The position numbers and the translations under genes are program-made. From positions 52,665,675 to 52,729,674 of the forward strand of contig CM077162.1 of assembly GCA_039583875.1 (NCBI GenBank): a stretch of 64,000 nucleotides of DNA, read 5' to 3'. The notes below the pieces were generated by a model. That model ran no database searches. It saw nothing but the letters and a program-made list of their open reading frames with translations, and was not told the origin of the DNA. Source of the stretch: Platanthera guangdongensis (taxonomy: Eukaryota; Streptophyta; Magnoliopsida; Asparagales; Orchidaceae). This document shows, in pieces, positions 22,721-35,311 of this stretch; the first letter of the stretch is position 1, and every line of letters starts with the position of its first letter.

Positions 22721-24374
22721 CCTTGTTACCTATGGTTTTCTGGCTGTTAGTTTTCTGACCTATTGATTTAGAAACATTTTCTGTTGTTTGTTTATGGATT
22801 ACTTTTTCTTTTCCCTTAGCAGTGACAAATTTTATGGGGGTTGTTAAGATGTTCTTCTTGAGAATGGGGGGCAAACCTGATGAAGCACTCAGGCCTAGCT
22901 TACCATTAAGTCTGACTTTCACAGTGCGTGTGATGTCCATCAGCTTAAGGCTTCTTCCATTAAGAGTTTCTTCAAGTTATTTAGCCTCACAAAGCTTAGT
23001 TTTTTACATTATGATTTGTTCATTTGCTAAACACAGTTCATCTTTTAATCTATTATTTTCAGAGTTTACATTTTCTAAAATTCCTAGTTTCTCCCTAAGA
23101 GTTTTAATCTCCTTTTCTGAATTAATCAAATCTATACACATTGTTTTAAATTCAAATTTAAAAGAATCTGAAGTGTAATCAAAAGAAGATAGTACCTTAT
23201 CAGCTTTTGAGTCTGAAGCTTCTTCATTGTCTGATTCCTCTTCTTCTGAATTGCTCCTAGAAGCATCAATTGCCATGAGGCAAACCTCCTTAGCCCTTGC
23301 TTCTTCCTCATCTTCACTGGAGCTAGAAGATGTTGATTCTTCTTCAGTCTCACTCCAGGTTTCAGCCACAAAACCCTTCTCCTTCTTCTTGTATTTACTG
23401 GAAGAAGGTCTGCTGTTGTGTTGCTTCCTGGAATCTTTCTCTCTTCTCTTTTCTTTTTTCTGGTTCTCTGGACACTCAGAGAGGAAGTGCCCAGGTTTCC
23501 TGCACCCAAAACACACAACTTCTTTGGTTGGTGTCTTATCATATCTAGGCTTGTCATCCTGCCTTGATGACTTCCTCCTGAAATATTTTCTTGCCATTTT
23601 GTAGAATCTTTTGGCAAATAGACTCATGAGCTCTTCATTTGATGTTGATGTCTCTATCTCCTCAACAGCCTTGAAAGCTATACTTTGCTCTTTTCTGACT
23701 GGTGGAGGTGTACTTCGCTCTGCTGCCACCCTGGATTTGATCAGTTGTTCATAAGACATTAACTTGCCCAATAGAGATTCTGTAGATACCTCATTTAGGC
23801 TTATGGCCTCCTTGATGGGCCAGATCATTGAATCTCATGAGCTTGGGAAGCACATCAGGATCTTGTCATTCACCTCTGTGAGGGTGATGTTCTTGTCCAA
23901 GGTTTTTAGCTCATTGATGATTGAGCTTAAACTGTTATACATATCAGCTACTAATTCAGCTTCTTCTTTCTTGAAGTTCTCATATAAGGATATAAGGTTG
24001 GATCTCCTATCATTTCTCTCATCAGCTGAACTAGCCACCATCTGATTTAGTGAATCCCAGATGGCTTTGGCTGAGGTGCATTCAGCCACCTTCTGAAAAA
24101 TATCATCTGACATAGTCCGTGCTAGTATGTTCATAGCCTTGGCATCAGCTATCTTTGCTTTCTTTTGGGCCTCAGTCCACTAAGGTGGTGGTACTGCAGA
24201 AGTATTTGAAGATGTTGCAGAAGTTGAAGCTTGAGGGGGACCTGTCAAAATAGAATTGTATATATCCTCATCAATAGAATTCATATACAATTTAATTCTT
24301 GCCTTCCAGATGGCAAACCTGTTAAGGTTGCAAACTGGAGGTCTGGTGCTTGCATAATCTTTATTTTATGCCAT
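22721..24374 (-). pseudogene. gag: Element C gag
   Basis: The start is the ATG at 24374, whose third codon is already a stop; further stops at about 24180, 23835 and 23004 break the frame. A UBN2-type gag region (ILARTMSDDIFQKVAECTSA, AIWDSLNQ, YNSLSSIINELKTLD) spans about 24140-23830. A zinc knuckle CFGCRKPGHFLSEC lies near 23515-23474. An acidic Ser/Glu-rich region and a coiled-coil-like stretch (about 23110-23004) follow. The 22683-22940 segment looks like the gag C-terminal tail. Confidence 0.88.
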
Positions 24375-24468
24375 AGCTGTGTATATAAATCTAATATGGA
24401 AATAAAAATAAAATATAGATCTAACAAAGGATCTTTGGTTCAAGGGTTAGCTTATACAACTGAAGGAA

Positions 24469-24483
24469 CCTGCTCTGATACCA
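24469..24483 (-). other. Primer binding site, element C (tRNA-iMet)
   Basis: On the minus strand TGGTATCAGAGCAGG begins two bases after the 5' LTR end. It is a perfect core match and fixes the element's orientation. Confidence 0.95.
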
Positions 24484-24485
24484 AT

Positions 24486-26431
24486 TGAAATTATGCTTTG
24501 ATACTAATTGAAAGTGAGCAATTTGATCAGGAATACTCTAGAGGGGGGAGGGGGGTGAATAGAGTATTTAGAGTTTTATAAAATTCTCTGCTGGATAATG
24601 CAAATTAGTCTAAGTGCAGTAGTAAATAAATCAAAATATAAAAACATGGAAACTAACTACCACAGCCACAACAAGAAAATAAAAGAAAGGGCAACCAGAC
24701 GACACAAGAAATTTATAGTGGTTCCCCAACATGGGTACATCCACTCTTCTACCACCCTAGTAGGAATCCACTAAGGTTTTTGATCAGGTGCCTGACACCA
24801 ATGAGCTTTTGATCAGGTGCTCAAAAACCAAATCCCCAAGTCTTTTGATCAGGTGACTTGTAATCAGGAATCACTTTTGAAGGGAGATGACAACCCTTTA
24901 CATAGTGGGGGTGAGAGAGTTGATTATGTCTTCTCTGTCAACAATCAGACAGAAGACTTGTGGATTATTGATGGTAGCAAATGGCTCCCCCTGAGATATT
25001 GAATGGTTCAGGGAAATATAGAAGCCTTGTTGCAGGGTGATAGGCCTTCAAGCTTTTTGCCTTTATCTGCAGGATCTTCTTGACAGATTTGATAGTTGTT
25101 GTCCTTGTAAGTCCTGGAGTGTTGAAGTAAGAAGACTCTTGGTTTTGTTTGATTGTTGTTCTTCTTCTGAGAGCAGATCTTCTTTTTGTATCAGAGCTTT
25201 TGTGAAAGATGCAGAGAAACTGCTTGCTTTCTTTCTTTCTTTCTTGCTTTTTGATTGCTTTCTTCTTTCTTTCTTACTATCAGGAAGGAGAGAAAAAAAT
25301 CTCTTTTTATATTTCCTGAGGGAATCTCATTTCGAAATTTGAATCCCTTGTAATCAATGCTGATGGTCCTTGAAAATAAACTGCATTGATTCCTTTCCCC
25401 AACTGTCCCTTCGAAAAATGGAAAACAAAAATTCTGATGAAGGTCGTAATTAATGTACCATCCAACGGTAATATTCATAGAATATTTTATCATTAATCTT
25501 TATGAAATTATTGCCATAGACTAAGGAAAAAAGGAATATATGCTAAGTCTGGAATCATCAAACAAATGACAGAATTCGTCGAGCTGAGTCCACAGTTCAT
25601 CGAGCTGAGTTGTTGTGTTCGTCGATTAGTTAACTTCTGTTCGTCGAGCTGAGTTCCAAGATTGTCGAGCTGATAACAGAACTGCATGTTTCAGAACTTT
25701 GCCTTTTCTGCGTCTGATGTTCGTCGAGCTGATTACTGTGTTTGTCGACTGGAGTTCAGTAACTATTATAGACTTAGAATATTCACAGTTGTATCTGAAA
25801 TGAAAGTTAAAGTCTCCAGAATTTGTCAACCTAAGATTTGAATTCGTCAAGTTGAGTTTCTGGAGTTGTCAAATATTCTATATGTCGACACAATTACTCC
25901 TAGTGTCGACACTGGTGGTGTCGACTGATATCCTGTGTGCCGACACAAATCTTCTGTATGGTGTCGACACATCCTTTGCAAAGTGTCGACTGATATCCTG
26001 TGTGTGTCGACACAAGTGCTGCTAGTGTCGACTTAGTTGGTGTCGACATATACTCTGAGTGTCGACACAAGTTTTCTGTGTGGTGTCGACACAATCTTTC
26101 CAAAGTGTCGACTGATATCCTGTGTGTTGACACAAGTGCTGCTAGTGTCGACCCAGTTGGTGTCGACATATACTCTGAGTTCGTCGAGCTGAGCATGACT
26201 ATCGTCGAACTGACTTCGACGAACGTCGAACTCATTTTCCTTGGCCTCTGGAAAATTTCTAAGTCTTGAGTCTCTAGCAGTCTTGTTGATAGCTGGTCCA
26301 TGTGATGTTGACTCCAAGGACTTGGCCTAGACTCTAAGACACAACCATGACCCTGGCTATACATGTTGGGTCACATGATCCTAGGTTAGTGACTTAGTGA
26401 ACCTAGCCCAAATCAAACTAGGGTTCCAACA
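24486..26431 (-). repeat. Element C 5' LTR (right on + strand)
   Basis: 1946 bp, the partner of 13578-15523. It has the SIRE core box in reverse near 24712-24745 and the CGTCGA/GTCGAC word array at 25560-26250. Confidence 0.95.
25560..26250. repeat. TTCGTCGAGCTGA and GTGTCGACAC array, element C right LTR
   Basis: Same two-zone arrangement as in the left LTR, with individual words mutated (for example TTCATCGAGC, TTTGTCAACC). Confidence 0.92.
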
Positions 26432-27779
26432 AAGTCTTTTGTCTCGAGTTACAGAAGACTGTTTCTCGTGTTCTTTTACCCCACTCGAGTAGTCAAGTTC
26501 ATGTACTCGAGTAGTCTATCTACTATTCGAGTAGTCCAGCTCTAATACTCGAGTGATCAGATTTTCATCTCTCATAATTTTTCTAAGTCCTTTACTCGAG
26601 TAGTAATATCCATATACTTGAGTAGTTAATCTGCTCTCGAGTAGTTCAGTTCCAGTACTCGAGTAACAAGAATTTTTCTTCCAGAAATTCGTTCTAAGTC
26701 TTTGACTCGAGTAATTCTTCTACCTCTCGAGTAATATATCTAGTACTCGAGTAGTCTATTTGTACCACTCGAGTCGTTCAACTCCACGTCTCGATTAATT
26801 ATATTAGAACTCGAGTAAGTCTTTGTGTACTCGACTAATTGCTCATTCTTTCTGAATTTTCTCTAAGTCTTCTACTCGAGTAGTCTCATTCTATTCTCTC
26901 GAGTAATCTTATTAGTACTCGAGTAAGTAATTGTTTACTCGAGTATTTCAGTCAGATTTTTCCAGAAATTCGGTAAGTCCAGAATCGACAAGAATTTCAA
27001 ATGGCTTGATGTGATTCGTCCATGTGTACGTCATTAAGGCTAATTATGATCGTTGGGGAGACCTTATATAAGGACTTGTCAAAATCGACTAACACTAACA
27101 AGTTGTCAAAAATTATTCTAAGTTTTCTGAATCTTATTCTCTCTATCCAAAAACGGAAGCCGCCACCGCTGATCTTCTTCGTGCAAATCGCTAGGGTTTT
27201 CGATTCAAGAGATTCAGATCAAGTCGACTCATAGATCGAGATTGCTTTTCAATTCCTCATCATCTCTCGGATTGCGCGTGTCAATGGAATTTCAGATCCA
27301 GTTGTTGCCGAGTTTCTTCTTCAACCTTTTCTGATAGAGTCGCAAAGATCAAAGAAGAAGACCTAGGCGACAGATTCCAGATCTGAGAAATTACTGTGTG
27401 TATTTCATATATTCTCATTTTAATTCTTGTAGGAGATTTCCCTCCGAGTGTAGGAGCTTTTGACTCAGAGTTGTAGGAAGTTGTTATCTTCAGAGTGTAG
27501 ATCTGTGTTGTGGATCGAGATTGTAGGAACTTTAGTCTGAGGCGTAGGATTGGTTTTCAATCCGAGATAGTTGAGTAGCCAAGTCTAGTGCTTTGCTAGA
27601 CCGGTGAGGGAAAGTGGATGTACCCAAGGTTGGGGAACCACTATAAATATTTTGTCGTCTGTGAATGCTTGGTAGATAATTGTGTGCATAGTTCTTTAAA
27701 TTCTTATTTCACAAAAAGACGCACAACTCACCTATTCACCCCCCTCTAGGTAATTTAGGTAGACAACTGAACACTTTCA
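26432..27779 (+). repeat. Element B 5' LTR, second part
   Basis: Continues B's LTR after element C; aligns with 50862-52183 and ends CTTTCA. It includes the core box GTGGATGTACCC then GGGGAACCACTATAAA near 27612-27647. The right LTR lacks about 33 bp present here at 27588-27620. Confidence 0.92.
26445..26960. repeat. ACTCGAGT array, element B 5' LTR part 2
   Basis: About 20 further ACTCGAGTA-type words at 15-40 bp spacing, some mutated by one base. Confidence 0.92.
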
Positions 27780-27781
27780 AT

Positions 27782-27794
27782 TGGTATCAGAGCG
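27782..27794 (+). other. Primer binding site, element B (tRNA-iMet)
   Basis: TGGTATCAGAGCG, two bases after the LTR end TTTCA. Confidence 0.95.
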
Positions 27795-27853
27795 AGGTAG
27801 ATCATTAAAAGGTTAACACCTTGATCAGATCTAACTAGTTATCTTTTGAGAAT

Positions 27854-30050
27854 TATCCAAGCACGGACAAGGCTAAAGATTTTGTCAAGCTTCCATTGTG
27901 CACAAAGAATAACTTTCCCATGTGGAAAGAAAGAATCAGATTTTTCATGGAAGCTGTGGATCCAAGGATCTTCATGATCGTTGAAGAAGGTCCTTATATT
28001 CCCATGACCATCTCCACAATAGATCCAACAAAGAAAGTTCCAAAGAAATTAATGGATCTAGACAAAGGCGAGATTGCACTTGTGTCTTTAGATAAGAAAG
28101 CCAAGAATATAATAGCAAGTGCAGTTGATGACTCCATGATGCAGAACTTCATCCACTGCCAGTCTGCTAAGGAGATGTGGCAGTTCCTCGTCACTTTGAT
28201 GGAAGACACAGAAGAAGTTAGGGATTATAGAAGATCCCTTATGAATCAGAAATATTAAGCCTTCCGACAAGGACACAAAGAAATCATTGCTGACACTTTT
28301 GAGAACTTCTTCAAGATAGTCAACGGACTAAGGGTCTATGGCCGAGTCTTCACAAACACAGAACTAAATGATAAGTTCTTGGGATCCCTAACCAAGGATT
28401 GGGATAACAAGGTTTGTGCCATCTGTGAATTTTGAAAGCTATCTGAGATAGACCCGTAGAATCTCTTCAGGAAGCTAATGTCATATGAGCTTCAACTCAA
28501 CACAAGAAAAGCTGAAGAAGAGAAGAGTAGGTCTGTATCTAATTAGAAGTCTGTTTCTCTAAAGGCAGACACCTCAAGGAAGTCAAAGGCTGCCTCTCCT
28601 TCCCTAGCACAGGAAGTAAGTGAGGAAGAAACCTCGGAGTCAAGCACCTCGGGCTCAGAGCTAGCTGAAGGAGAGTTCTTTCCACTCTCTCGATAGTTCA
28701 ATAAATTCTTGAACAAAAAGAAGTAATGGAAAGGCAAGGATGCCTCCTACAGAAGATCACGACATGATGGTGATCGACATAGAAAATGCTCAAGTAGCCA
28801 TGACAGGTATACTTCTAAAATGAACAAACATATTTCTACTGACATCATTTGTTACTGTTATAATAAGCTAGATCATGTCATTGCTGACTGCCCCCACAAG
28901 AAGAAGGAGGGTGGAAAGAGAGAAGAAAAGAAGTCCTCATATAATAAGAATAGGACAGAGAAGAGCCTAATAGCCAAGAAGGGCAAAACACTTAGCGACA
29001 CCGACTCATTTGAGTCGAGTGAAGAAGAAGAAGACTACTTTGGGCTTATGGATTAGACTGATGATGAACAAGTGCCCCAGTTCACTGGGAAGGTAGACCC
29101 TCACACTTCTCTTTCAGAATCTGATGTTTCTGAGCATGATAATGAGGACAACTATTCTGACGATGAGTATGAACTCATGGCCCAGTACAAGGAGTTAATC
29201 AAGGCTTACGACAAATGTCGACGAGTCGTGAAAACTCAAGCTAAAGAGAAAAAGTCTCTAAAAGCTGAAGAGAGCACCTTGAGAGAGGAAGTCTCTAAGA
29301 TGGACTCACTCAAAGAGAACTTCAACACTGTTATTGAAGAATACAATAAGGCTCTCGAGCACCTAGACCTAAAAGAGAAAATCATTAAGGAGTTGGAAGA
29401 ACAACTCACTGCTGAAATGAAACATGTTGAAAGTTTCTCGAAGCCTAAGACTGTCCTTCCATTCATTGCCGAATTCTCAGATAAGGCCAAGGGTGCTGGG
29501 CTAGGCCATGTAGAAACTCATATTAAAATTTCTAGGGGGAATAAGGCTTAAAGAAAGAATAAGGCCAGCAAGAAAGCTTTGGCCAAAGAGAAGGGGAAAG
29601 CTCCTCAAGATCAGACTTCCTTCAAGAAGGTCATATTTCCTACAAACGAGTTTGATCTTGACTCATCCTATGGTCACTTGACTAGGCCTACCTATATAGA
29701 GCCCAAGTCCCGCTAAAAAGGATGGACTCGCCCCAGAAACTTTGGAGAGAGTGTCTTTAAAGCACCTTTTGAAGAAGTTATTATTCAGAGCTATGGCCCT
29801 TATAATCAAGGTCACAACTTCAAGAAAGCACTGAAGGTAAAGCCCATTGTGGAAAGGCCATTGAAAGAGAAGAAATCATGTGATTGTCATCACCATGAAG
29901 CTTCTTCCTCAAAGAATGTTGACCCTACTAGACCACTACTTCAAAATGTCAAGCAGGAGAACAGAAGGCAAAGTTACAACAGGTTTGACTGTTGGTGCTG
30001 TGGCAGAATTGGTCACTTTGCCATCGAATGCTGGTTTAATTCCAGAAACT
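27854..30050 (+). pseudogene. gag: Element B gag
   Basis: SIRE-type gag. No clear ATG is left; homology starts near 27854 (STDKAKDFVKLPLC). Conserved blocks: FPMWKERIRFFMEAVDPRI, EEGPYIPM, FIHCQSAKEMWQFLV. Stops occur near 28257, 28432, 28458, 28544, 28694 and 28725. The first zinc knuckle CYCYNKLDHVIADC is near 28850, then a Lys-rich and an acidic stretch, a coiled-coil-like region (29190-29430), FSKPKTVLPFI, and a second knuckle CWCCGRIGHFAIEC at about 29992-30033. The second knuckle runs straight into integrase, which is abnormal. Confidence 0.9.
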
Positions 30051-30051
30051 T

Positions 30052-30600
30052 TGCGTTGGTAATTGTTGATGATTACTCACGCTTTGCGTGGGTGTTCTTT
30101 CTGAAACATAAGTCAGATACCTTCGACATCTTTACTAATTTTGTCAGGTAAGTCCAAAATGAATACAACTGTTCTGTAGTCAAAATCAGAAGTGACAATG
30201 AAACAGAGTTCAAGTCTAGGGTCATGACAAAATTCTGAGAAAGCTTGGGTATCTTCCATGAGTTTTTCTCTCCCTGCACTCCTAACCAGAATGGAGTAGC
30301 TGAGAGAAGGAATAGAACACTCATAGAGGCCTGCCGGACCATGTTGAGTGATGCCTCACTTCCGGAATAATTCTCGGCTGAAGCCGTCAACACTGCATGC
30401 CATGTGCAAAATCGAACACTCATAAACAAGAACCGCAATAAGATACCTTATGAACTTCTAAAGGGCAGGAGACCAGCTGTCTCGTATTTAGAATTTTTGG
30501 TTGTAGTGCTTCGTGCTTAACAATGGCAAGTATCATACTACCAAGTTTAGCGAAAAGAGTTTTGAAGGTATTTTTTAGGATATAGTAGCCATAGTAAGGC
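30052..30600 (+). pseudogene. pol: Element B integrase, N-terminal part deleted
   Basis: Starts abruptly at FALVIVDDYSRFAWVFFLKH about 20 bases after the zinc knuckle, so the protease, pre-integrase zinc region and first catalytic Asp are gone. By comparison with element F, where this interval is about 860 bp, roughly 0.8 kb is deleted. Remaining catalytic blocks: IRSDNETEFKS near 30188-30210 and TPNQNGVAERRN near 30280-30315. Stops and frameshifts follow. Confidence 0.88.
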
Positions 30601-32530
30601 ATACATGATATTCATTAGAAAAACTCTTATTGTAGAAGAATCAATACATGTTGTATTTGATGAGACGAGCTTGTTGCAAGGCAACTCTTCTAGTGTGTTC
30701 ATTAAAGATGCATGTACAAAGTTGAAAGAACTTAACTTGGATAAACCGTCTGAAGATAAAGGTGAAAAGTTCATAAAGATCACCACTCCAACCCCTATTG
30801 GAGAGGTAGATGATCAAGATGAAGAAATCGTTCAAGTTGATGACGTCACTCCGGTGATTGAAGACAATCCAGATGCAAGGACTCTAGAGCTCAGACATCA
30901 GAAGGATCACCTCATAGACCAAATCATAGGAGATCCCCGGGATGGTGTCAAAACCCGTAAAGGTACAAATAACAAGAATTTATATTTAAGTTTTCTCACA
31001 TAGGTTGAACCAAAGAAGTTTGAGGAAGCAAACTCAAATGCATCTTGGATAATGGGGATGGAAGAATAACTAAATCAGTTCAAGTGTTGCCAAGTTTGGA
31101 AACTTGTTCCAAGGCCGAAAGGTAAGAATGTCATTGGGACAAAGTGGGTCTACATGAACAAGATGGATGTGGATGGAACGATCATAAAGAACAAAGCCAA
31201 ACTCATCGCTAAACGATACCGTCAAGAAGAAGGAATCGATTTTGACCAGACATACACTCAAGTGTCAAGGCTGGAGGCAATCAGGTAATTCCTAGCATAT
31301 GTTGCTCTCAAGGGCTTCACTGTCTATCAGATGGATGTGAAGTCTGTCTTCCTTAATGGTGACATAAAAGAAGAGGTATATGTGGAACAACCTCCAGGTT
31401 TCGTTGATTCTAACTTTCCTGATTATTTTTATTTATTACAAAAAGCTTTATATGGTCTGAAACAAGCACCTCGAGCTTGGTATGAGATGCTGTCTAGCTT
31501 TCTTCTTGAGAACAAGTTCACAAGGGGAAAGATAGATAAGACATTATTTCCTAGGGAAATTAAAGGCAAGATTTTGCTAATGCAAATCTATGTTGAAGAC
31601 AATATTTTTGGCTCTACTGATGACAATCTCTACAAGAAGTTTTCAAAATTTATGCAAGGGAAATTTGAAATGAGCAGTATGGGCGTGCTGAAGTATTTCT
31701 TAGGGCTTCAGGTGAAATAATCTGAAGATAGAATTTTCATCTCGCAGACCAAGTTCACCAAAGATCTACTTAAGAAATTCGGAATGGAGAATGCAACCTC
31801 TATGAGGACTCCAATGGGTTCAACTATGTCTCTGGACAAGGATGAGATAGGGAAACCTTTTGATGAAACCAAGTACAGAAGCATAATTGGATCCTTGCTC
31901 TACCTTACTGCTAGTAGACCAGACATAATGTTTTCAACATGTGTATGCGATAGATTTCATGTGAACTCTAAGGAATCTCACTATGCTGCTACAAAGCGGA
32001 TTTTGAGATATCTTAAAGGTACACTAAATCTTGGCTTATGGTACCCAAGAAGTAATGATAGCGAGCTAATTGGTTTTTCAGATGCAGATTTTGAGGGTAG
32101 CACAGACAACTGGTAAAGCACTTCCGATACTTGTCAATTCCTTGGAAGAAGGCTCATTTCCTGGAGTAGTAAGAAGCAGAACTGTGTTGCAATATCAATA
32201 GCTGAGTTAGAGTATATCTCTGCAGGTAGTTGTTGTGCGCAGTTGTTGTGGATAAAGAACCAATTTGAAGATTACAATATGAAGTTCCAAAACATTCCAT
32301 TATTTTGTGACTCTTCCAGCGCAATTTCAATAGCCAACAAAACAGTCTCGCACAGCCGGACAAAGCATATAGAGCTGCAGTACCACTTCATCCGGGATCA
32401 TGTGGAGCATGGCGATATAGATCTACAGTATGTCCAAACAGACAGGCAGATTGCAGAAATTTTCACGAAGCCGCTAGACGAGACCAAGTTCTCTTTCTTC
32501 AAAACAGAACTTGGAATGCTCAGCAAATAA
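30601..32530 (+). pseudogene. pol: Element B reverse transcriptase and RNase H
   Basis: An acidic linker (30605-31003) leads into reverse transcriptase ([51 protein letters not shown]). The catalytic box near 31588-31620 reads [11 protein letters not shown]: the first Asp of YVDD is Glu and the next residue Asn, so activity should be lost. LTASRPDIMF is near 31905. RNase H spans 32065-32530 (SDADFEGS, a stop at 32114, then CDSSSAISIANKTVSHSRTK, EIFTKPLDE). The stop at 32528-32530 is the natural pol end. Confidence 0.92.
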
Positions 32531-32609
32531 GATAAAAGAAGGTGGACTCAAAAAAAAGGCTCAGAGATCAAGAAATCATTTAAAATTTGGAATTTTTCAA
32601 AATTTAGAC

Positions 32610-32860
32610 TTTATGACTCGAGTAAGACAAAGGCCACTCGAGTACGAATTGAACCACTCGAGTACTTCTTCAGCCACTCGAGTAACCTACTCGAGTAGTA
32701 GAAAGACCTACTTGAGTACTAAGCTTTCAGTCGAGTCCTATAAAGTCATCACTCGAGTACTTCTATATCATCACTCAAGTACTTCTAGCTTTCTCACTCG
32801 AGTACTTTCTTCACTTCACTCGAGTACTGTCGATCCTCTCGAGTATCTGGAAGGAAATTT
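32610..32860. repeat. ACTCGAGTACT array between pol and third ORF of B
   Basis: About 12 copies of ACTCGAGTACT/ACTCGAGTA lie just after pol, the same word as in B's LTR. One more is at 33017-33026. The ORF 32511-32951 is a reading of it. Confidence 0.88.
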
Positions 32861-33116
32861 TCAACTTCCATTCAAATTTCATTATTCGCAAACCGAGGCT
32901 TATACCGCCAATTCCAAAGGTATGTTTTTTTTATTTATTTCTGAATTATAGATAAATTAGGGTTATATAAATAGAAAAGTCAGGATTTCCATTTTCTACA
33001 CGAATCAAAATCCATTCACTCGAGTAAGCCGAAAACGCTTCGTCTTCCTACGACTGTCGAAGAACCCGTGCCATTTTCTTCCCCGCAGAAGCTTTTTTTT
33101 CTCAAATCTCTTGTTC

Positions 33117-35311
33117 ATGGCGCCGCCGTCTAAGATTAGAATATGTTCAGAACTTGTTGCCGCAGGGATTACCGACATATAGGACGATTTTCGCAATCTT
33201 CTGATCCTCCTTGACACCATCAGCCTCATATTTGTTCTTCAGCAACCATATAAGATTTTGTTTCCTGAGGTTGAAGAGTTCTTCAAAAATGTCAAGGTCA
33301 AGAGAAATGTAACAGTCCTCAAGTCCAAAGTTAAGGGAATCAAGATTAAGCTAAACAAAACCCATGTTTCTACTCTTCTTTGACTGCCAGTCGTTAATAA
33401 AGAAGATCACTTAGGTCCTAAAGATTCTGACAGGACATGTATGTTCTGTGGAGTCTCTCCCGATGCACTCACTATCAAAAGAACAGAATTCAATCCATAA
33501 GGAAAGCTCTTGGTGGATATCATTGGGAAGATACTTCTATGCACGACAAGATCAATAAGGGATATTTCACTCAGCCTCTTTGACATCATGACAATAATTA
33601 TTTGCAGGAAAAGATATCAGTTTGGGATGTTAATTCTAGACAAGACCAAGGACAACATCAAGGCTCCAAGTTATGCAAGGATTATCTCCCTTCTACTATA
33701 TGAGATCAATCCTCAAGTCTTCAACTTCTCCAAAGGGACCATTCTACAACACATGAAGAAAGTCTCCATTTCATCCATTCAGGGATGGGACTTAAATATA
33801 TTGAACCTTGTCCAATCTACCAAAGCCCATGACCTTCCTGCTGTAGAGGACAGAACCCCATCTCCCTCTCCAGTTCATGTTGCCAGCACATTTGGTGCAA
33901 CTGTTGAGGGGGAGCCTGCTCCTTCTATTCCAGACAGAAATACTACCACTCTAGCTGATATTTCTTCTCCTCCATGCACTACTGAAGTAGTTCTATCAGA
34001 AGCCCAACTCCATGAAACCCTTCTCTCCACTGAAGCAGCAATAAATGAAATGATTGAAGAACTCACTACTGATGAACCTCTTCCCCCTCTTCAAAAAGAA
34101 CAACCTGCTGAACCATACAAGCAACCCACTCCAGTACCTTCTCCCACACATACTCCATCATCTCCCATTCAGTCTCCTGCTGCTAACCAAGAGAAGGATG
34201 ACACCATTTTGATTTTTGATGAGCCAGAACAAATCCTGAACCAGTTAAAGCTCCATTGAAGGACCTGGACTTCAACATCCCCACCATAGTAACTGAAGAA
34301 GCAGATGTCATAATCCATACCACCAGAGCTAAGATCTCTATAGTCATTGAAGAAATTGACCCATGGTGTGCTCCTCCTCCTACAGTTCCTTCTGTTGCTC
34401 CTCCTGATGTTGCTACTGAAAATGATTTGATAAGTAAGTTTGAACAAATGTTGCAAGAACAAAGGAAATATTTTGATGATTCATTCCAGGCTGTAACTGA
34501 GAAAATATCTGCACTAGAGAAAGGGATGAGCAGAGGATTTGTTGTGATACAACATAATATAGATGAACTGAGACAACTCTTCAAGATTGATGGCAAAGCT
34601 CTGGATCTAACTATCACTAGTGTTGGTCTTGTCATGGAACAAGGTGTGACACTTGCCAACAACTAGATTGAGTTAGATAAGAGAGCTGAATAGCATAAAA
34701 TCAAGATCTGTGAAGAGGTTGGGACATTCAAAGATGATGTCATCAATACTCTGACGGTAGAAGTCAGAAAGGGGGAGAACTTAGTAGAAGAATATCTAGA
34801 GAAATCAGATGCAATCAAGCAGACTCTCTGGGAAGAGAAGCTCAAAGAGATTCATGATGATGTGTTAAGCCAAATTCAAAGTGTGAAGTTCCATACTTAT
34901 GATACAGTAGTTTGGATGCATAATCAGATACTTCTAGAGTTCCCAACAGATCCAAATATCATTCCTCACCATCTGAACCCCTTGGCTACTACTTCTCCAG
35001 CCTCTATCCCTCAGCCTTCTTTCTCTCCTATACCTGAAGGCTCTGATGCTCCTTCTCCAGAATCTTATGCTCAGGCCTGGGAGGCTGACCCAACAGATAT
35101 ATTTCTCCATTCCCCTCCTGAAATCAATATTCCAAAGAAAAGAAGATATGGCGACGGAGCCTCAGGAAGTAGATCAATTCCAGTTCTAGATTTAGAAAAG
35201 AGGAAAGCTCCAGAGTTTGTAGAAATCTGGTCCCCAACTTCAAAGTCTCTCATTCTGGATACTCTCAAGCTTGTCATGGACTTCAATGAAAACAGGTATG
35301 ATCATTACAGC
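33117..35311 (+). pseudogene. Element B extra 3' ORF, main part
   Basis: The ATG at 33117 opens MAPPSKIRICSEL. Stops lie near 33178, 33382 and 33499, the frame then runs to about 34240, shifts frame near 34250, and continues with stops at 34664 and 34691 to 35311. There element H interrupts it; the last ~47 codons lie at 49916-50058. Contents: an N-terminal block homologous to element C's third ORF (LLVDIIGKILLCTTRS), a Ser/Pro/Thr-rich linker, a charged region likely to be coiled coil (34400-34900) and a basic C-terminus. It corresponds in position to the env-like ORF of SIRE elements; the function is unknown. Confidence 0.82.

Larger units (their letters stand above)
13578..26431 (-). mobile_element. 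Element C: SIRE-like Ty1-copia with ~1000-codon 3' ORF
   Basis: Two terminal repeats of exactly 1946 bp (13578-15523 and 24486-26431) flank 8962 bp read on the minus strand: primer site, gag, protease, integrase, reverse transcriptase, RNase H, word array, third ORF, polypurine tract. Flanks are AAGTT (13573-13577) and AAGTC (26432-26436), a 5-bp target duplication with one change inside element B's 5' LTR. Removing C restores continuity with B's right LTR. The coding region has scattered stops but is the best preserved of the SIRE-like elements here. Confidence 0.95.
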
